Shown one piece after another: positions 43,866 to 56,828 of a stretch of DNA of 64,000 bases; position 1 is the first letter of the stretch, and each line of letters begins with the position of its first letter. Position numbers and translations under genes: made by a program. This DNA is from Hydrangea macrophylla (Eukaryota; Streptophyta; Magnoliopsida; Cornales; Hydrangeaceae): the NCBI GenBank assembly GCA_033977485.1, contig CM066994.1, positions 30,739,637 to 30,803,636 on the forward strand, in the 5' to 3' direction. The notes below the pieces were generated by a model. That model had not been told where the DNA came from, did no database searches, and saw nothing but the letters and a program-made list of their open reading frames with translations.

Positions 43866-46186
43866 CCGGCGATGTTCGTGGAGAGGCTAGAGTTACATAT
43901 CTATCATCTGTGTGACGAGGAGGTAGAAGAGAGAGACATAGGTAGATGAGAGAGCGTATAACTGCTATAAGAGAGAGAGAGAGAGAGTGGAATGGCTAGG
44001 TTAAGGATTTAGCTCAACTAGGTTAAAAGGTTTGATTTATGCTTGGTTAAATCAGGTGACTATTCCACCTAGACATTTCACTTAGTTTGTGGAATGTGTG
44101 TTTGTAAGCTTTTGTGCCTGAAGTATTATTATAACATTATACTCATCTCAAATCCATCTATGATTCACTGCTTGTGTCTAAATCCTTATATGTGATTAAA
44201 ATATCACTGCAGCATCTAGTTTACGTGTGCAATTGTTGATTTTCGTCCCCCTTCTGATGAGAAGGCAGAAAGTCGAAGTTTTATGGGCGAAACACAAGTG
44301 CATATTATCGTTGCCTTTGTAAACCGAAAGAATGTATCATGATGTATGGTGATGTAACCTGCCTCTTCTGAAATTTCAATGCATTGGATACATGGTGGCA
44401 AAAATAACATGCTGATTTTATTTTTGAAAAGAGAAGATCATACAGAGTATAAAGGAGAGAAAATGAGGTAAGAGGGGGAGAGTATTCCAATCCATGTAGG
44501 CACGAACCAGAGAGAAGATAGAAAAGAGGGTGAACACATTCCAATCAGGAACTAGAGAGAGAGAGAGAGAGGAGAGCTCCAAGCTCTTCCAAAAATTTTA
44601 TCAGATATTCATCTTTAAGACCTTGCATATTAACAAAAATAACATCACCTCTTTATAAGGTTTAAAACATTAAAAATCTAAGTGTTATCCAAACTAATCC
44701 TAGCCAAATAAAACAACCTAATAGAATTCAAATTCTAAAATAAATACATCCAAATCCTAAAATCTTAAAAACTACATCGTATGTTACCCAGACTCGGGTA
44801 TGTGGGTGTGGATATGAATCCAGGAGTCGGGCTCGATAGACCACAATATTTTAGGATAAGGTGACTCGACCATAAAGTATCCAAAATTCAAGTACGGGTA
44901 CGAGGACATGTAAACAAGAAATAGAACAAGACACATTCTTAAAATTAGGTGCATTCTGTAGTCACTACTCTAAACATATACTATATTCTTACATTTATTA
45001 AACCTAAAAAGCATAGCATTGTTCTTTTCTAGTTATTATTTCACACATGATTTCGACAGAGTTCAAATAATTTTTGGAAAAGTTGCCTACTTAGAGGTCT
45101 ATAAATGTCAACACTAGGCTATGAGGCTATTAAGTGTACTGACAACCGAAATATGATAATAAGACTTTGAGTCTAGAAAACAGTTTGTCTCCTTAGATTA
45201 TATTTTTGGTAGCAAGCCATGTCGACATGATACGAAAGAAATTCGTCATATCCCATGTTTGTATCCTTGTCATGTCGACACTGACACGGCACCTTTTATG
45301 CCAAGTCCAGGTAACATAGACTACATTATTCAAACACCGAATCCGTATGCATGTGTATACTAGATGTTTGATTTAGTCGCTTTTACAAGACCACTAATTG
45401 TTCAAACACTGGATCCGATCACCAACATACCTCAGTATCAAAAGTCATTACCAAGGCATCACCATATTAATCATTTGGTGGATATTTAATATTAGCTACT
45501 TTTACCACATCAGTTCAGTTGATTTTGCACATTCAAAATTTGATTTTTCAAATTCAAAAATTGATTTTTCAAACATTAGCAATCTGGCTCTGGCTCTGGC
45601 TCAGGTTCCAGACTAGTATTTTGAACTAATCGAAGTCTTTCACAATAGTTCCATTATACCACCAAAACCCTAATTTTTAACCCCAAAAAAAAACAAAAAA
45701 AAAATTATTTGAAAACAAAAAAATATTTGCAAATGACAGCTATTAGCAAGGAACAGAAACTTCTCCTCATCTCAGAAAACATAAAAACAAATTCAAAATA
45801 AAATAAAATAATCATAATAAAAGGATCTGCAATAACATGTGATAAAAGCGTTATTACTCAAACAGAAACAATCTTCAACTCCACATATTTAATCATTGAC
45901 TTAACATCCCCAAACTAATTGCTATCGCAAAAAGCAAAGAACACCAAAAACACAGTCATGATCAAACCATTGTCATCAAAAACCCTAGAAAGTATGTCAG
46001 AACAGTTCTACATGCAACAATACAACTACATATATATATATAGATGTCTATATATATATATATAGAGAGAGAGAGAGGTGGGGTAAAGGTAAAGACCTGT
46101 CCCTTGACTTTGAGATTGATGTGAGCAGCTTGATCGCCGGGCTTCTTATCTTCCTCCGTTGGTTGCTGGTTCGTAGCGCCCGACAT
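41856..46186 (-). CDS. SUMO: SUMO (small ubiquitin-like modifier), SUMO1/2 type, 101 aa
   Basis: Three exons on the minus strand: 46186-46097 (30 codons), 42222-42073 (50 codons), 41921-41856 (21 codons plus TGA). All junctions are phase 0 with GT-AG introns of 3874 and 151 bp. The protein has the short acidic N-terminus, the beta-grasp core ([60 protein letters not shown]) and the diglycine followed by STL. Removal of STL by a ULP-type protease would expose GG for conjugation to lysines of target proteins through E1 SAE1/2 and E2 SCE1, mainly in the nucleus and in stress responses. Core and length match plant SUMO1/SUMO2. Start choice is secure because it gives the usual N-terminal extension. 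No break is visible, so the gene is probably functional. Confidence 0.96.
41993..42071. repeat. Compound (GT)n(GA)n microsatellite in SUMO intron 2
   Basis: (GT)n at about 41993-42021 is followed by (GA)n to 42071. On the gene strand the (CT)n begins within the first bases of the intron, right after the GAG/GT donor at 42072, and the (CA)n follows. It occupies about half of the 151-bp intron. Confidence 0.95.
42223..46096 (-). other. Intron 1 of SUMO, 3.9 kb
   Basis: Mostly AT-rich and non-coding. It includes GA microsatellites at about 43725-43759, 43804-43816, 43973-43986 and 44552-44571, a G41 run, and AT-rich simple sequence near 46027-46074. No transposon domain is seen. Confidence 0.75.
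43824..43864 (+). repeat. Homopolymer run of 41 G
   Basis: An uninterrupted G run is flanked by GAGAGGAGGAGA on the left and TCCGGCG on the right. On the transcribed SUMO pre-mRNA it reads as poly-C; the DNA strand can form stacked G-quadruplexes. Such long G runs are rare in plant genomes, and read length or polymerase slippage may have affected the count. Confidence 0.9.
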
Positions 46187-46257
46187 TTTCCGCTCTTTCT
46201 CTCACTAGACTTTCTCTTTCTCTCTCTAAAACTAGTGAAGCGGATGAAGGGACTTCT

Positions 46258-46266
46258 GATATTTAT
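46258..46266 (-). promoter_or_regulatory. Possible TATA box of the SUMO gene
   Basis: On the minus strand CCATAAATATC lies about 75 bp upstream of the ATG, which would give a leader of about 45 bp. The leader contains CT-rich runs. This is the nearest TATA-like word. Confidence 0.4.
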
Positions 46267-46652
46267 GGAAGTACTAAAATAGAGAAGAAATCGCTTCAAA
46301 ACCACGCGATCTTCATGTCGTTTTGTCTGCTTTCGTCGTCGTTTTCATCTTACTTACTTTTTGTTTCTCTCTCACCCACCACCGCCACCAGGGGCCCACC
46401 ACTCTTTTTTGGTTTTTGTTGTTATCTTCTTAAGGCTAGACCAAAGGCCCAAAGTCTAAAGCCCAATCCCCAACTCAAAGTTAAAAAGTGTTTGCTTATT
46501 AAATTGTTTCTAGTCGGGTCATAGGCTCGTTGGTGTCATTTTAATTGCAGAAAAAAAAAAAAAATGAGGGTGGGTTTAACTTAACGACAAAATCAGGGTA
46601 AGTTGTTCTTAGTAAAAAGACACTAGATTCAAATTTTTTTTTAATTATATTT

Positions 46653-46769
46653 AATGTCATTGTTAATAAGAAAGACATTAGAATTAGTCAAATTTTTAAT
46701 AAAATGAGTGAAGTTGACTTTTCGAAAATTTGACTAATTCTAATGTCGTTCTTAATAACAAGGACATTC
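46653..46769. repeat. Foldback repeat with AATGTC arms
   Basis: The left arm (AATGTCATTGTTAATAAG, then ATTAGAATTAGTCAAATTTT) pairs with the right arm (AAAATTTGACTAATTCTAAT, then CTTAATAACAAGGACATT) around a short loop. It is a perfect enough hairpin of about 45-bp stem to be a MITE remnant. Confidence 0.7.
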
Positions 46770-49190
46770 AATTAAATGTCGTTTTAAGAAACAAAAAATA
46801 TGACTACCTAATGTCGTTTTTAGAAAGAACCATATATCCTGATTTTTTCATTAAGTTAAAACACACATTGGTTTAATAAATAAGTCTTTTTTTTTTTTTT
46901 TACATTTATTGTGGAAACAGCTCCTCGTTGGTGAACAATAACCATTTATTCTTTGTTTGAAAAGAAAATGTTATTCATACATATGCTTATGGATAATGAT
47001 GTTATGGTATTTGCATTTTTTTATTTTTTATTTTACTAACAGTGCAAATTGCTACGTTTTAACTGGCTTTCATAATCCTGTAAATTATAGTTAAGAACAG
47101 TAATAGATAGGGACCGGTTTACGAGTCATATCGATTCTTGTTCGGTGAACCGGCTGAACTACTTAATGATTTTCATAGTATAATTACTAATAACTGGATT
47201 AAAAGCTATGAATATATGACATTTTTGTGTAAGAATACATATTATATATAGAGAGGTTTCGTAGTAACCGCTCTGTTTAATTGAAATTTATGTGGTTTAA
47301 TAGCTTCACACTGATTTCAACAGTTGAATTGCACAAACACTCTAATTACAAATTAAACCAAATAATTAATCTAGACTGTTCAACACGGTCAAACCGAACG
47401 TTACCGCATGGTTCTGATAACCATGATGTAAATAATTGTTCTCTGTGTTTTTCGTTTCAAATCATCACATTTCTCAACAAAATTTACTTTGATTACTACA
47501 AGTAAACTCAAGAGAGAGATATGTTTGGTGTCATCCTTTTTGCTTCCTTCAAAAAGTACCATTTTTCTTCCCTACACCGTTCAAACTTCTTTCTTTTTGA
47601 ACCTCCTGGACCATACTTATCTGATATAGAAAACAATTAAATTTTTGGTTTAAAAAATCTTTGGTAGGGTCAATCTTTGGAATCCTTAAAATAGGATTTG
47701 TTTAAGTTTCATTTTCACGTTCTATCTGGTTATTATGAGAACGTAGTTATGACTTGTTTGGTTCATGGATTTTTAGGGTGGATTTTGATTTCACCCTAAG
47801 ATTATTAATAATCTTAAAATTTATCCTTGTTTGGTTCGTGGATTATTAATTGAATTATAGGTCTCACTAAATTTAGAATCCACCCAAAGGTCTATTCTAA
47901 ATCTTAGTTTGGAGGAGGTATTCTAAATCCGACTCGCCACCAACTCGCCTCGTAACCCGCCTCGCCTCACCAACCCATGAATAAAATATTTTTATTTAAT
48001 TGTTTTCAAATAAACTATTTATTAATAAACAATTTTATTAAACTTTTAAGTAGAAAATAAATTTTTTTAAAAAAAAATAGTTTCCAAATGCTTTTTTCAA
48101 CAAAGCATTTTTAAATAAAGTATTTTATTAAACTATTTTTTAGAAAATTTTTTATTAAAATTAAAAATAAGTTTTTGCAAGCAACTCGTGGACTAACTCG
48201 CGGGCTAATTCGCCAACTGACCCGCGAGTTAGCGCCCCGCCTCGCCTCGCCTCGTTGACCCACGAATTAGTAGATTGGGGCGAATCACCCTATATCCCTT
48301 ACCGAGTCAATTCGCCCCGCTCCGTCTATTTCGCCGACCCACCCCGTAACTGCCAAAATTCGCCCAACTCATTAAGGTGGCAGAGCGGGACGGGGCGGGC
48401 TGCCCCGTTTGACACCTCTACTCATAGTGGGATCTACTGACACTGTAAGCCACAAAGAAAATAAATAGATACATTATAGTGTTTGCGAGTATTTGTGCCT
48501 ACAGACTTACCCTTTATTTAAAAGGACAAGGGACATACAACTCTACTTGTAATATGTACAAAAGTATATATTTGAATTTTTTTTGCACATGTTGTACATA
48601 GAATTTACGTCTCTTGGATGCCTTCATTACAATTTCATCACTGGAGTATCCGGAGTTAGGTTTTGGTACTTTCGGAGATAGCTGATGAGTGATAGAGTTG
48701 AATAAGCACTGGTTTAGCTATCTAGGGTTCCAAATGATGGAGATCAATAGACAAAGGGACATGATACATGAAGCTTGGAGTGTGCTACCAACTCTACCTT
48801 CCTACTTAAGGCATTCGCGACATTCGTGGATCAATTGAAACCCTCTAATTATTTTTGTTAGACCAACATATTTTTTTTTGGAGAACTAATACTTTGATAC
48901 AAAAGTCTCTTATTTGGTTCTAATACAACTCGTGAACTTATTCTCCAATAGAAGCAAACTCTATACCCAAAATAGACGAGTTGACCGTATAGCAAAAGGC
49001 ATGAATAGTAGATAAATAAAGAAAGAGTAATACTATTCTTCTAAAATCTTTATCACAAAAATATTTTTTAAATGATTTGACAGTGGGTCAAGTAAACAAC
49101 TTCCAATCAAAATTCAACTGGTCCCTCTATATTTAGGAAAAATGAATTACTCATAAAGAAATAGTTCAAAGGAAGACTTGGTGTAAGGCC
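46770..49190. other. Repeat-rich intergenic tract
   Basis: No gene is supported. The part from about 47760 to 48425 has many ACTCGCC, GCGGGC and CGCCTCGCCTCG words and ends in GCCCCGTTTGACACCTCTA, a common end of plant hAT-type elements; the matching left end is not clear. GTGGGATCTACTGACACTG at 48427 is related to GATGGGATCTATTGACACTG at 59751. Confidence 0.45.
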
Positions 49191-49369
49191 CCTAAGTTTG
49201 GGCTAAGTTGGACTAGATGACAAGTCCTAATCAAAAACCCACACAATGACACACTCTAAAAAAACTTTCCCTTCTAAAGTCTTCTAAAATTTGAACTTTC
49301 CTATAAAATTTTAAAATTTCACTCTAAATGACAAAATTACCCATGGAACCCTAAGAGACCACTACTACC

Positions 49370-49915
49370 ATCTCTCTTCTCTCTCTAACTTTATCTCTCC
49401 TCCCCCTCCATAGCCACCACCACTACCATCTCAACCATCACAACCACCACCACCATAGCCACCATCTTCTCTCCTCCTTCCTCCACCATCTTCTCTCCTC
49501 CCCTTCCATAGCCACCACCAACAACATCTTCTCTCCTCTCCCTCCATAGCCACCACCATCACAACCACCACCACTGGAGCCGGTGTCGCCGTCGCCGGAG
49601 TAGTCGCCAGAGCCGTTGTCACTACCACCAACTCTCTAACTTTCTCTCTCCTCCCCCTCCATAGCCACCACCACCACTACCATCTCTCTTCTCTCTCTAA
49701 CTTTCTCTCCTCCTCCCTCCATAGTCACCACCATCACAACCACTACCACCGGAGCCATCATCGTCGTCGTCGTCGTTGTCGCCACTACCACCAACTCTCT
49801 TCTCTCTCTAACTTTCTCTTTCCTCCCCATCCATAGCCACCACCACCACTATCTCTCTCTCCTCCCCCTCCATTGCCACCACAACCGCCAGCCACCACCA
49901 CCAATACAAATCTCC
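49370..49915. repeat. CCACCA-rich low-complexity block
   Basis: Repeats of CTCTCTCTAACTTTCTC, CCTCCATAGCCACCACCA and CACAACCACCACCA occur at about 110-180-bp spacing. Open frames across it are compositional artefacts. Related GGTGG-rich sequence lies beyond the gypsy element at 59220-59350 in opposite sense. Confidence 0.7.
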
Positions 49916-49936
49916 ACGGTCGGCCAACTAATCTTA

Positions 49937-51990
49937 TATAACACCCACATTTGTGTTATTACTTTTGCATTTCATTGTCATGCATGATAATGTGATGTGG
50001 CGTGTCTTATGACACATGTTTGGGTGAGTTTTGACTCACGAGTTGATTTGGGTGTCTGCATTTGATAACCCTCTGAGACTGTAGTGATTGAGTGTTGTGA
50101 TGTTTTGACGTCTCTCCGAGTATGAGATGGTTATTGTGGATCACTTTAAATGTTTATCTGAAAATAAATGTTTACCTGTGTATTTCAATATCTGTATTAT
50201 TTTCTAGCTTAGAATATATTTCTGTTGTTAGTTTTAGTATCCTGGTGAGAACGAATTAACACGCTATTAATTTGGTAGGCTAATTAGCAACTTCGGAAAC
50301 GTCATGTAGAAATTCGCGTTTTAGCGACCAAACGAAACTTAGTCGAAAACTTTTATAATTTTGAGTTTTCACTCGTAAAGCTATGAATAAGCTGTATAGA
50401 AAGTTTCAGAGACTAATTAGGAGTTTTGAAAACTCGTGGGGAGGTAAACGTAATTCCCGAGAGTTTTGCCTATATATAGATAGAGATGGTTGAGATATTT
50501 TCATAAGTTCTTAACCTAAAATTCCAAAAAGGGGGCTAGAGGGAGATTTTGGAGCTTAGAGCTTTGCGACGCCAAACGACGACCTTCCATCAGTCTGTTT
50601 TCTCCCAGATTTCATATTCGAGCTCCTCGAGGTAAGAGCTTCGTTTTGATATACGTTAGGGCTTGTTTGGCCAAGTTTTTCGAAAAGTGATTTTCTAGAA
50701 TTTTTCATAAAAGTTGATAAATGGAACTTTGATCCATAGGAATTGTACTAGACGGACTTCTGCACGTTCTTTGTGCACGGATTTTCTTTGGATCGTATTT
50801 TTAAGCGCGTAAATCGGAGGTGAGTGATTCAACTATGTTTTAGGAATGATTTCTTGACATGTATTCATGTTTTGTGTGAATAGTATGTATTAATTCTTAG
50901 AGATATATTGTGTAGTTCATATTAGGCATTTATATTGATAAGTAGGCTCAATAGCACGGTGATATATTTTGATTACCGCGAGTATGGTGATATGTATTTG
51001 AGCATGTTAAGTTGCTTATTTGGGTCAGAAGGAGCACGTGGTCACCGTGCCATTTTGTGGAGCCGATATAGGCATTAAGGTCACACTATTGAAGAGAAGA
51101 ATCGTGGGTCTTACCCTTTCGCGTAGACTTATTGGCGAGGAGTCGCGGATTGGGAGTATGGACGGGCACGTGAGTCTCCGGCGACTAGTATGAATTGTAG
51201 AGATGTGAATGCGGGCATGTTTATCATTCATGTGCATATGTTGATTTATTCACTAAGCTTTAGCTTAAACAAATCGAATATCTGTGGTTATTCAAATAAC
51301 CATTTCAGGTGTTAATGCTGGCGAGGAATCGGAGAAGTGAGTACGTGGGTTGGGAGTTCTTTGAGAAGGCAACTTGAATGTTAACTTTTTAGTTTTGGGA
51401 CAATAGGATGTTGTAATAAGAATTTTTATCGTTTTAACTTATGTTTAACTTCGTATGATAGAATGGATTTTAAACCGTTGTAATAGTTAGTGACATGTTG
51501 TAATCCTGCTTTAGAAATGTTTTAATACAGCTAGGATTACTTTGGATTGAGTTTGGTTTGAGTGGTTGATCCTTGGTGAAAGTTAGGAAGCTTTTAAAAC
51601 TTGAAATTCTGCAGATTGGGCTGCTGCCAGGGAAGCAGTCGATGGGGCAGTGCAGTGTAGCTACTGCTTCTTAATATGGTAAAAGCATTCGACGGGGCAG
51701 TCGACGGGACAGTGCAGTTTAGCTACTGCTTCTTATTATGGCAAAAGCAGTCGACTGGGCCATGCCTCAGTCGACTGAACCTCTGAAGGTTAATGTGTTC
51801 ATTTTGTTTCTGCTTGCTTTAGTCGACTGAGGTCCCGACCCAGTCGACTGAACCTCTGGTTTTAAAATGTGTTTTGTTTTCCGCTGCGTGTGTTCTTCAA
51901 ACAAATCTTTTGGGAACGTTAATGAATTGGTTTAGTCTCGGTGGCGTGCCACGGGCTTCGATTCCGCTATTGTGGGACCGGGCTGTGACA
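49937..51990 (+). repeat. 5' LTR of the gypsy element
   Basis: 2054 bp. A TATA-like CTATATATAGATAGAG is near 50471. The last 400 bp hold a duplicated block of about 75 bp built on GCAGTCGACGGG and AGCTACTGCTTCTTA. It ends TGTGACA directly before the primer site. Confidence 0.92.
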
Positions 51991-51995
51991 TTTAG

Positions 51996-52007
51996 TGGTA
52001 TCAGAGC
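51996..52007 (+). other. Primer binding site (initiator Met tRNA)
   Basis: TGGTATCAGAGC is complementary to the 3' end of plant initiator-Met tRNA. It lies 5 bp after the LTR end, the standard start point of minus-strand synthesis. Confidence 0.9.
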
Positions 52008-52218
52008 ATAAGTTTAGAGCCTTGGGAACGAGTGACGTTATATATGCTGAGTGACGTCGAGTAGAGTGTATAATTGTGAAGATAATTGTTATCATTGCAA
52101 AAATGCTTCATGTGTTAGCATTTATTGATTGTGATGAACTGTGCACATATATCTATATTGTGGCATAGCATGCATGGTCATTATGCATTGAACTCAACAG
52201 GGGAATATTTGAAACATT

Positions 52219-55200
52219 ATGGCGGATATGCCGAGAGAATTGTCACCGCATTCGCGGATGGACCAAATAGTGAACATGGTGGGAAATTTCATACAAGCGG
52301 TAAGTGAAAGAGAACAGATGAACGTTCAGCCTCCACAAGTGGAAATTCGTTACGTCAATGCACCACCGGCACCGCGACCTCAACATACAATCGTGGAGCA
52401 GTTTCATAATCGGAAATCGACCCTGTATTATGGACAAGTTGATATAGACTTGGCCGATCACTGGATGATGGACATGGAAAGACATTTCCGTCAGGTAAAA
52501 TGTACCGATGAGGAGAAAATTTTATGCGCATCCGATACGTTGATGAGTGAAGCATTGGATTGGTGGAACAATGTACTTGAACAAGGGAAGCCGACCATGT
52601 GGGAAGCATTTAAAGAAGAATTCAACAAACGTTTCTTTCTGCAATCTGCTTATACTCAGAAACGCCAAGAGTTTGCGAGTTTGGTTCAGGGAGATATGAC
52701 CGTGGGTGAGTATGTTTCTCGTTTCAATGCCTTGTTACGATTTGGAAAAACTACTGTTCCGACTGACAGGGATAAAGCTCGTAAGTTTGAGGAAGGGCTT
52801 AGAGAGAATATCCATGGCCGTGTGGACATGTTGCAACACCCGACCGTTTCTCTAGTCGAGGAAGCCGCCCGTATAGCTGAGAAGAGTGTCGACCGATATC
52901 GACAAGGGTAACAAGGAAAGAGACCCAATGACAATAGGGGCAAGAGCCAAGGGAATGCGAAGAAACCGTTCACGCAAGGTTCTGGATCGAATATGGGTAG
53001 TCAAGGAGAAAATGTGTTTGTTGGAGATTCGAGACCGTTGTGCCCGACATGTAACCTACGACACAGAGGAACCTGCTATCAATTGACCACTTGCTATTTT
53101 TGTAAACAAATGGGGCATGTGTCTAGGAATTGTCCTTTGAACACAAATTTGACTACACCAAACACAACCTCGAACACCAAGAGCTACAACCCAGAGATAA
53201 GAAGGAAATGTATTGAGTGTGGCCAACCGGGGCATATAGCGAAGAATTGCCCAAGTAAAAGACAACCGGGAATGAGTACTGGGGCATCGAGTGTGCCAAG
53301 CGGATCAAGGGTAGAACCTCGAGTGGATAAAGGGAAAGGAGTCGCGCAACAACAAGGACGATACTTCCAGCTCAGGCCGGGGAATACAAATGATACCGTC
53401 GTATCAGGTATTCTTCCTATTTGTTCGTATTCTGCACGTATACTTATGGATTCTGGTTCAACGCATTCATTCGTATCACGTGATTTTGTTAAGCATTTAA
53501 CTGTTAAGTCAGAACCGCTAGGATATGACTTGTGTGTATCATTGCCTAGTAGTGAACCGCTAGTTACTTCTTCGATATTTAAGTCATGTGAGATCAAGAT
53601 AGGTGATAAAGTCTTGAGCGTTGATTTGATTCCGTTGACGGTGAATTACTTTGATGTTGTCTTGGGTATGGATTGGTTGTCGGTTAATCAAGCCAAAATT
53701 GATTGTGAATAGAAACGGGTTAGTTTCTATCCGTCAGGGCGAGAAGAGTTTACTTTTCAGGTAAGGGAGTGATCGTACCGCCGTACTTGATATCGGTGAT
53801 TCAAGCAAGTAAGATGTTGAAGAAAGGTTGTTCGGGTTTCTTATGTTCAATTATCGACACGCGAGTTCTTGGACCACTAATAGAAGAAATTTCAGTAGTT
53901 CGAGAATTTCCAGATGTTTTTCCCGATGAGTTGCCCGACGTATTGATTGAAAGAGAGCTTGAGTTCACAATAAAAGTAGTACCAGGGTCACAACCGATAT
54001 CTAAAGCGCCGTACCGAATGGCACCGATAGAGTTGAAAGAATTAAAGGTTCAGTTACAAGAACTACTTGAGAAGGGTTTTATCCGACCGAGTGTTTCACC
54101 ATGGGGAGCTCCAGTCTTGTTTGTGAAGAAGAAAGATGGAACAATGCGTATGTGCATCGACTACCGAGAGTTGAATAAGTTGACCGTCAAGAACAAGTAT
54201 CCGTTGCCGCGAATAGATGACTTGTTTGATCAGTTACAAGGGGCTTAGGTATTTTCAAAGATCGACTTGAGATTTGGTTATCATCAGTTGAAAGTCAAAG
54301 AGGAAGATGTTGAGAAGACAGCTTTCAGAACTCGATATGGTCACTTTGAATTTTTGGTTATGCCATTTGGAGTGACTAATGCACCAGCTGCTTTCATGGA
54401 CTTGATGAACCGTGTTTTCAAGGATTATTTAGATGAGTTCGTTATCGTGTTCATAGATGACATCTTAATCTACTCCAAAAGCGTTGAAGATCACGAGCAT
54501 CATTTGCGATTAACTTTACAACGATTGCGTGAAAAGAGATTATTCGGCAAATTGAAGAAGTGTGAGTTTTGGTTGACCGAGATAGCTTTCCTTGGACATA
54601 TAGTGTCGGCAAAGGGAATTTCGGTAGACCCTCAGAAGATAGAAGCAGTTACTAACTGGGTGAGACCAACGAATGTAACAGACATCAGAAGTTTCCTAGG
54701 ATTAGCTGAGTATTATCGGAGATTTGTAAAAGACTTTTCGCGTATAGCAATGCCGATGACACAGTTAATGAGGAAAGATATTGCTTTTGTTTGGAGTCCA
54801 GAATGTGAAGAAAGTTTTCAAGAGTTGAAGGGTCGACTAGTGAAAGCACCAATTTTAGCCGTTCCGTCAGGAACGGAAGGGTTTATCATTTACAGTGATG
54901 CTTCGTATAGAGGTTTAGGTTGCGTCCTTATGCAAGAAGACAAAGTCATTGCCTATGCATCGAGACAACTTAGACCGCACGAAAAGAACTATCCGACACA
55001 TGATCTAGAATTGGCCGCCGTGATTTTTGCATTAAAGATTTGGCGTCATTATCTATACGGGGAGAAATGTGAGATATACACGGATCATAAGAGTTTGAAG
55101 TACTTGTTTACACAACGAGATTTGAACATGAGGCAAAGGAGATGGTTAGAGTTGATGAAGGACTATGACTTGTCAATTCAGTATCATTCGGGCAAGGCAA

Positions 55201-56786
55201 ATGTCGTCGCCGATGCTCTTAGTCGCAAAGTACCAACCAACACCGCATCAGATTTGACTTCTCAGAAAGAACTGATACGAGATATGGAGAATTTGGAGCT
55301 TGAAGTGATACCGAGGATTGAAAGTGGCTTGATGTCGAAGATGGTGGCACAACCACTCTTGATTCACGAGATTACAGAGAAACAACTTCAAGATGTGGCT
55401 TTGAAGAAGATTTGTGATGAGATTCTGATGGGCAAACAACCGGGATTTACTTTTGAGAATGATGTTTTGAGATTGAGGGGTAGAATTTGTGTGCCTAACG
55501 AGAAGGAGTTGAAACAAAATATCCTAGAGGAAGCACACAATACGAAGTATACCGTTCATCCGGGAAGCACCAAGATGTATAGAGACTTGAGACATGTTTA
55601 TTGGTGGCCGGGAATGAAGAGAGAAATAGCACACTATGTTTTACGATGTACGAGTTATCAACAAGTAAAGGCCGAACGCCAAGTACCCTCGGGATTGTTA
55701 CAACCGTTACCGATAGCCGAGTGGAAATGGGAACACATAACAATGGATTTTGTTAGTGGGTTTCCGAGGTCGAAGAGATCGAATACTATTATCTGGGTGA
55801 TTGTTGACCGTTTGACGAAGTCGTCGCACTTCCTACCGCTTCGAACAACTAAGCCGATGTCGTTAGCTAAGTTGTATATTCGCGAGATTGTGAGACTACA
55901 TGGTATCCCAGTTTCTATCATTTCGGATAGGGATAGTAGCTTTACATCGAAGTTTTGGAGAGCCTTGCAAGGAGCAATGGGTACCAAATTTCACTTTAGT
56001 ACCGCTTTTCATCCTCAGACCGATGGTCAATCAGAAAGAGTAATCCAGATTTTGGAGGACATGCTTCGTTTATGTGTACTTGATTTTCAAGGTGATTGGG
56101 AAGACCACCTACCGTTAATTGAGTTCGCGTATAACAACAGTTTTCAGTCGAGTATTGGGATGGCTCCTTATGAAGCTTTATATGGTCATGTATGTCGTTC
56201 ACCGATTAGTTGGACGGAGGTCGGAGAAAGAAAGATTGAAGGGCCAAAAATTGTACAAGAAACGACGGATAAGATAAAGGTAATTAGACAACGGTTACTA
56301 ACAGCCCAGAGTAGGTATAAGAGTTATGCCGACAAGCGCAGACGGCCGTTGGAATTCGATGTAGGAGACTTGGTGTATTTGAAGGTGTCACCTTCAAAGG
56401 GAATAACCAGATTTGGTAGATACGGGAAACTCAACCCGAGTTATGTAGGACCTTTTGAAATCATTGGAAAGGTTGGACCTGTAGCTTATCATTTGAACTT
56501 GCCGAGCGAGTATGCTCAAGTTCATAACGTGTTTCATGTATCGTTGTTACGCAAACAATTAGTGGAAGATAGAGATCAAGTGATGACTCCGACATCGAAT
56601 GAGATTCAGAGTGATTTAACGTATGTCACATATCCGGTAGAGATCTTAGACCGGAAGGATCAAGTCTTACGAAATAAAGTAATATCGAAAGTGAAAGTGT
56701 TATGGCGTAGCCAAACTACGGAAGAGATGACGTGGGAGATAGAAGATGAGATGCGTACTCAGTATCCGCACATTTTCGAGACATGA
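52219..56786 (+). pseudogene. Ty3/gypsy gag-pol polyprotein, broken
   Basis: Gag (52219-53280) has the retrotransposon gag core (ADHWMMDMERHFRQVKC, WWNNVLEQGKPTMWEAFKEE) and two CCHC knuckles (CYFCKQMGHVSRNC, CIECGQPGHIAKNC). Protease shows LMDSGSTHSFVS at about 53445. RT shows [19 protein letters not shown] and FIDDILIYS (about 54454). RNase H shows [10 protein letters not shown] (about 54892). Integrase shows [20 protein letters not shown] and [13 protein letters not shown], then a chromodomain-like tail. Breaks are TAA at 52909, a frameshift near 53760 and TAG at 54246; TAG at 53710 is just before the frameshift. In the integrase HHCC finger the second cysteine is a tyrosine (RCTSYQQ). So despite young LTRs this copy is not autonomous. 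Confidence 0.92.
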
Positions 56787-56828
56787 GGTATAAGTTTGGG
56801 GACAAACTTCTTTTAAGGGGGAGAGTAT

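Noticed and set aside
49431..49830. Val/Thr/Met-rich frames on the minus strand
   Set aside because: They are translations of CCACCA low-complexity DNA and have no domain content.
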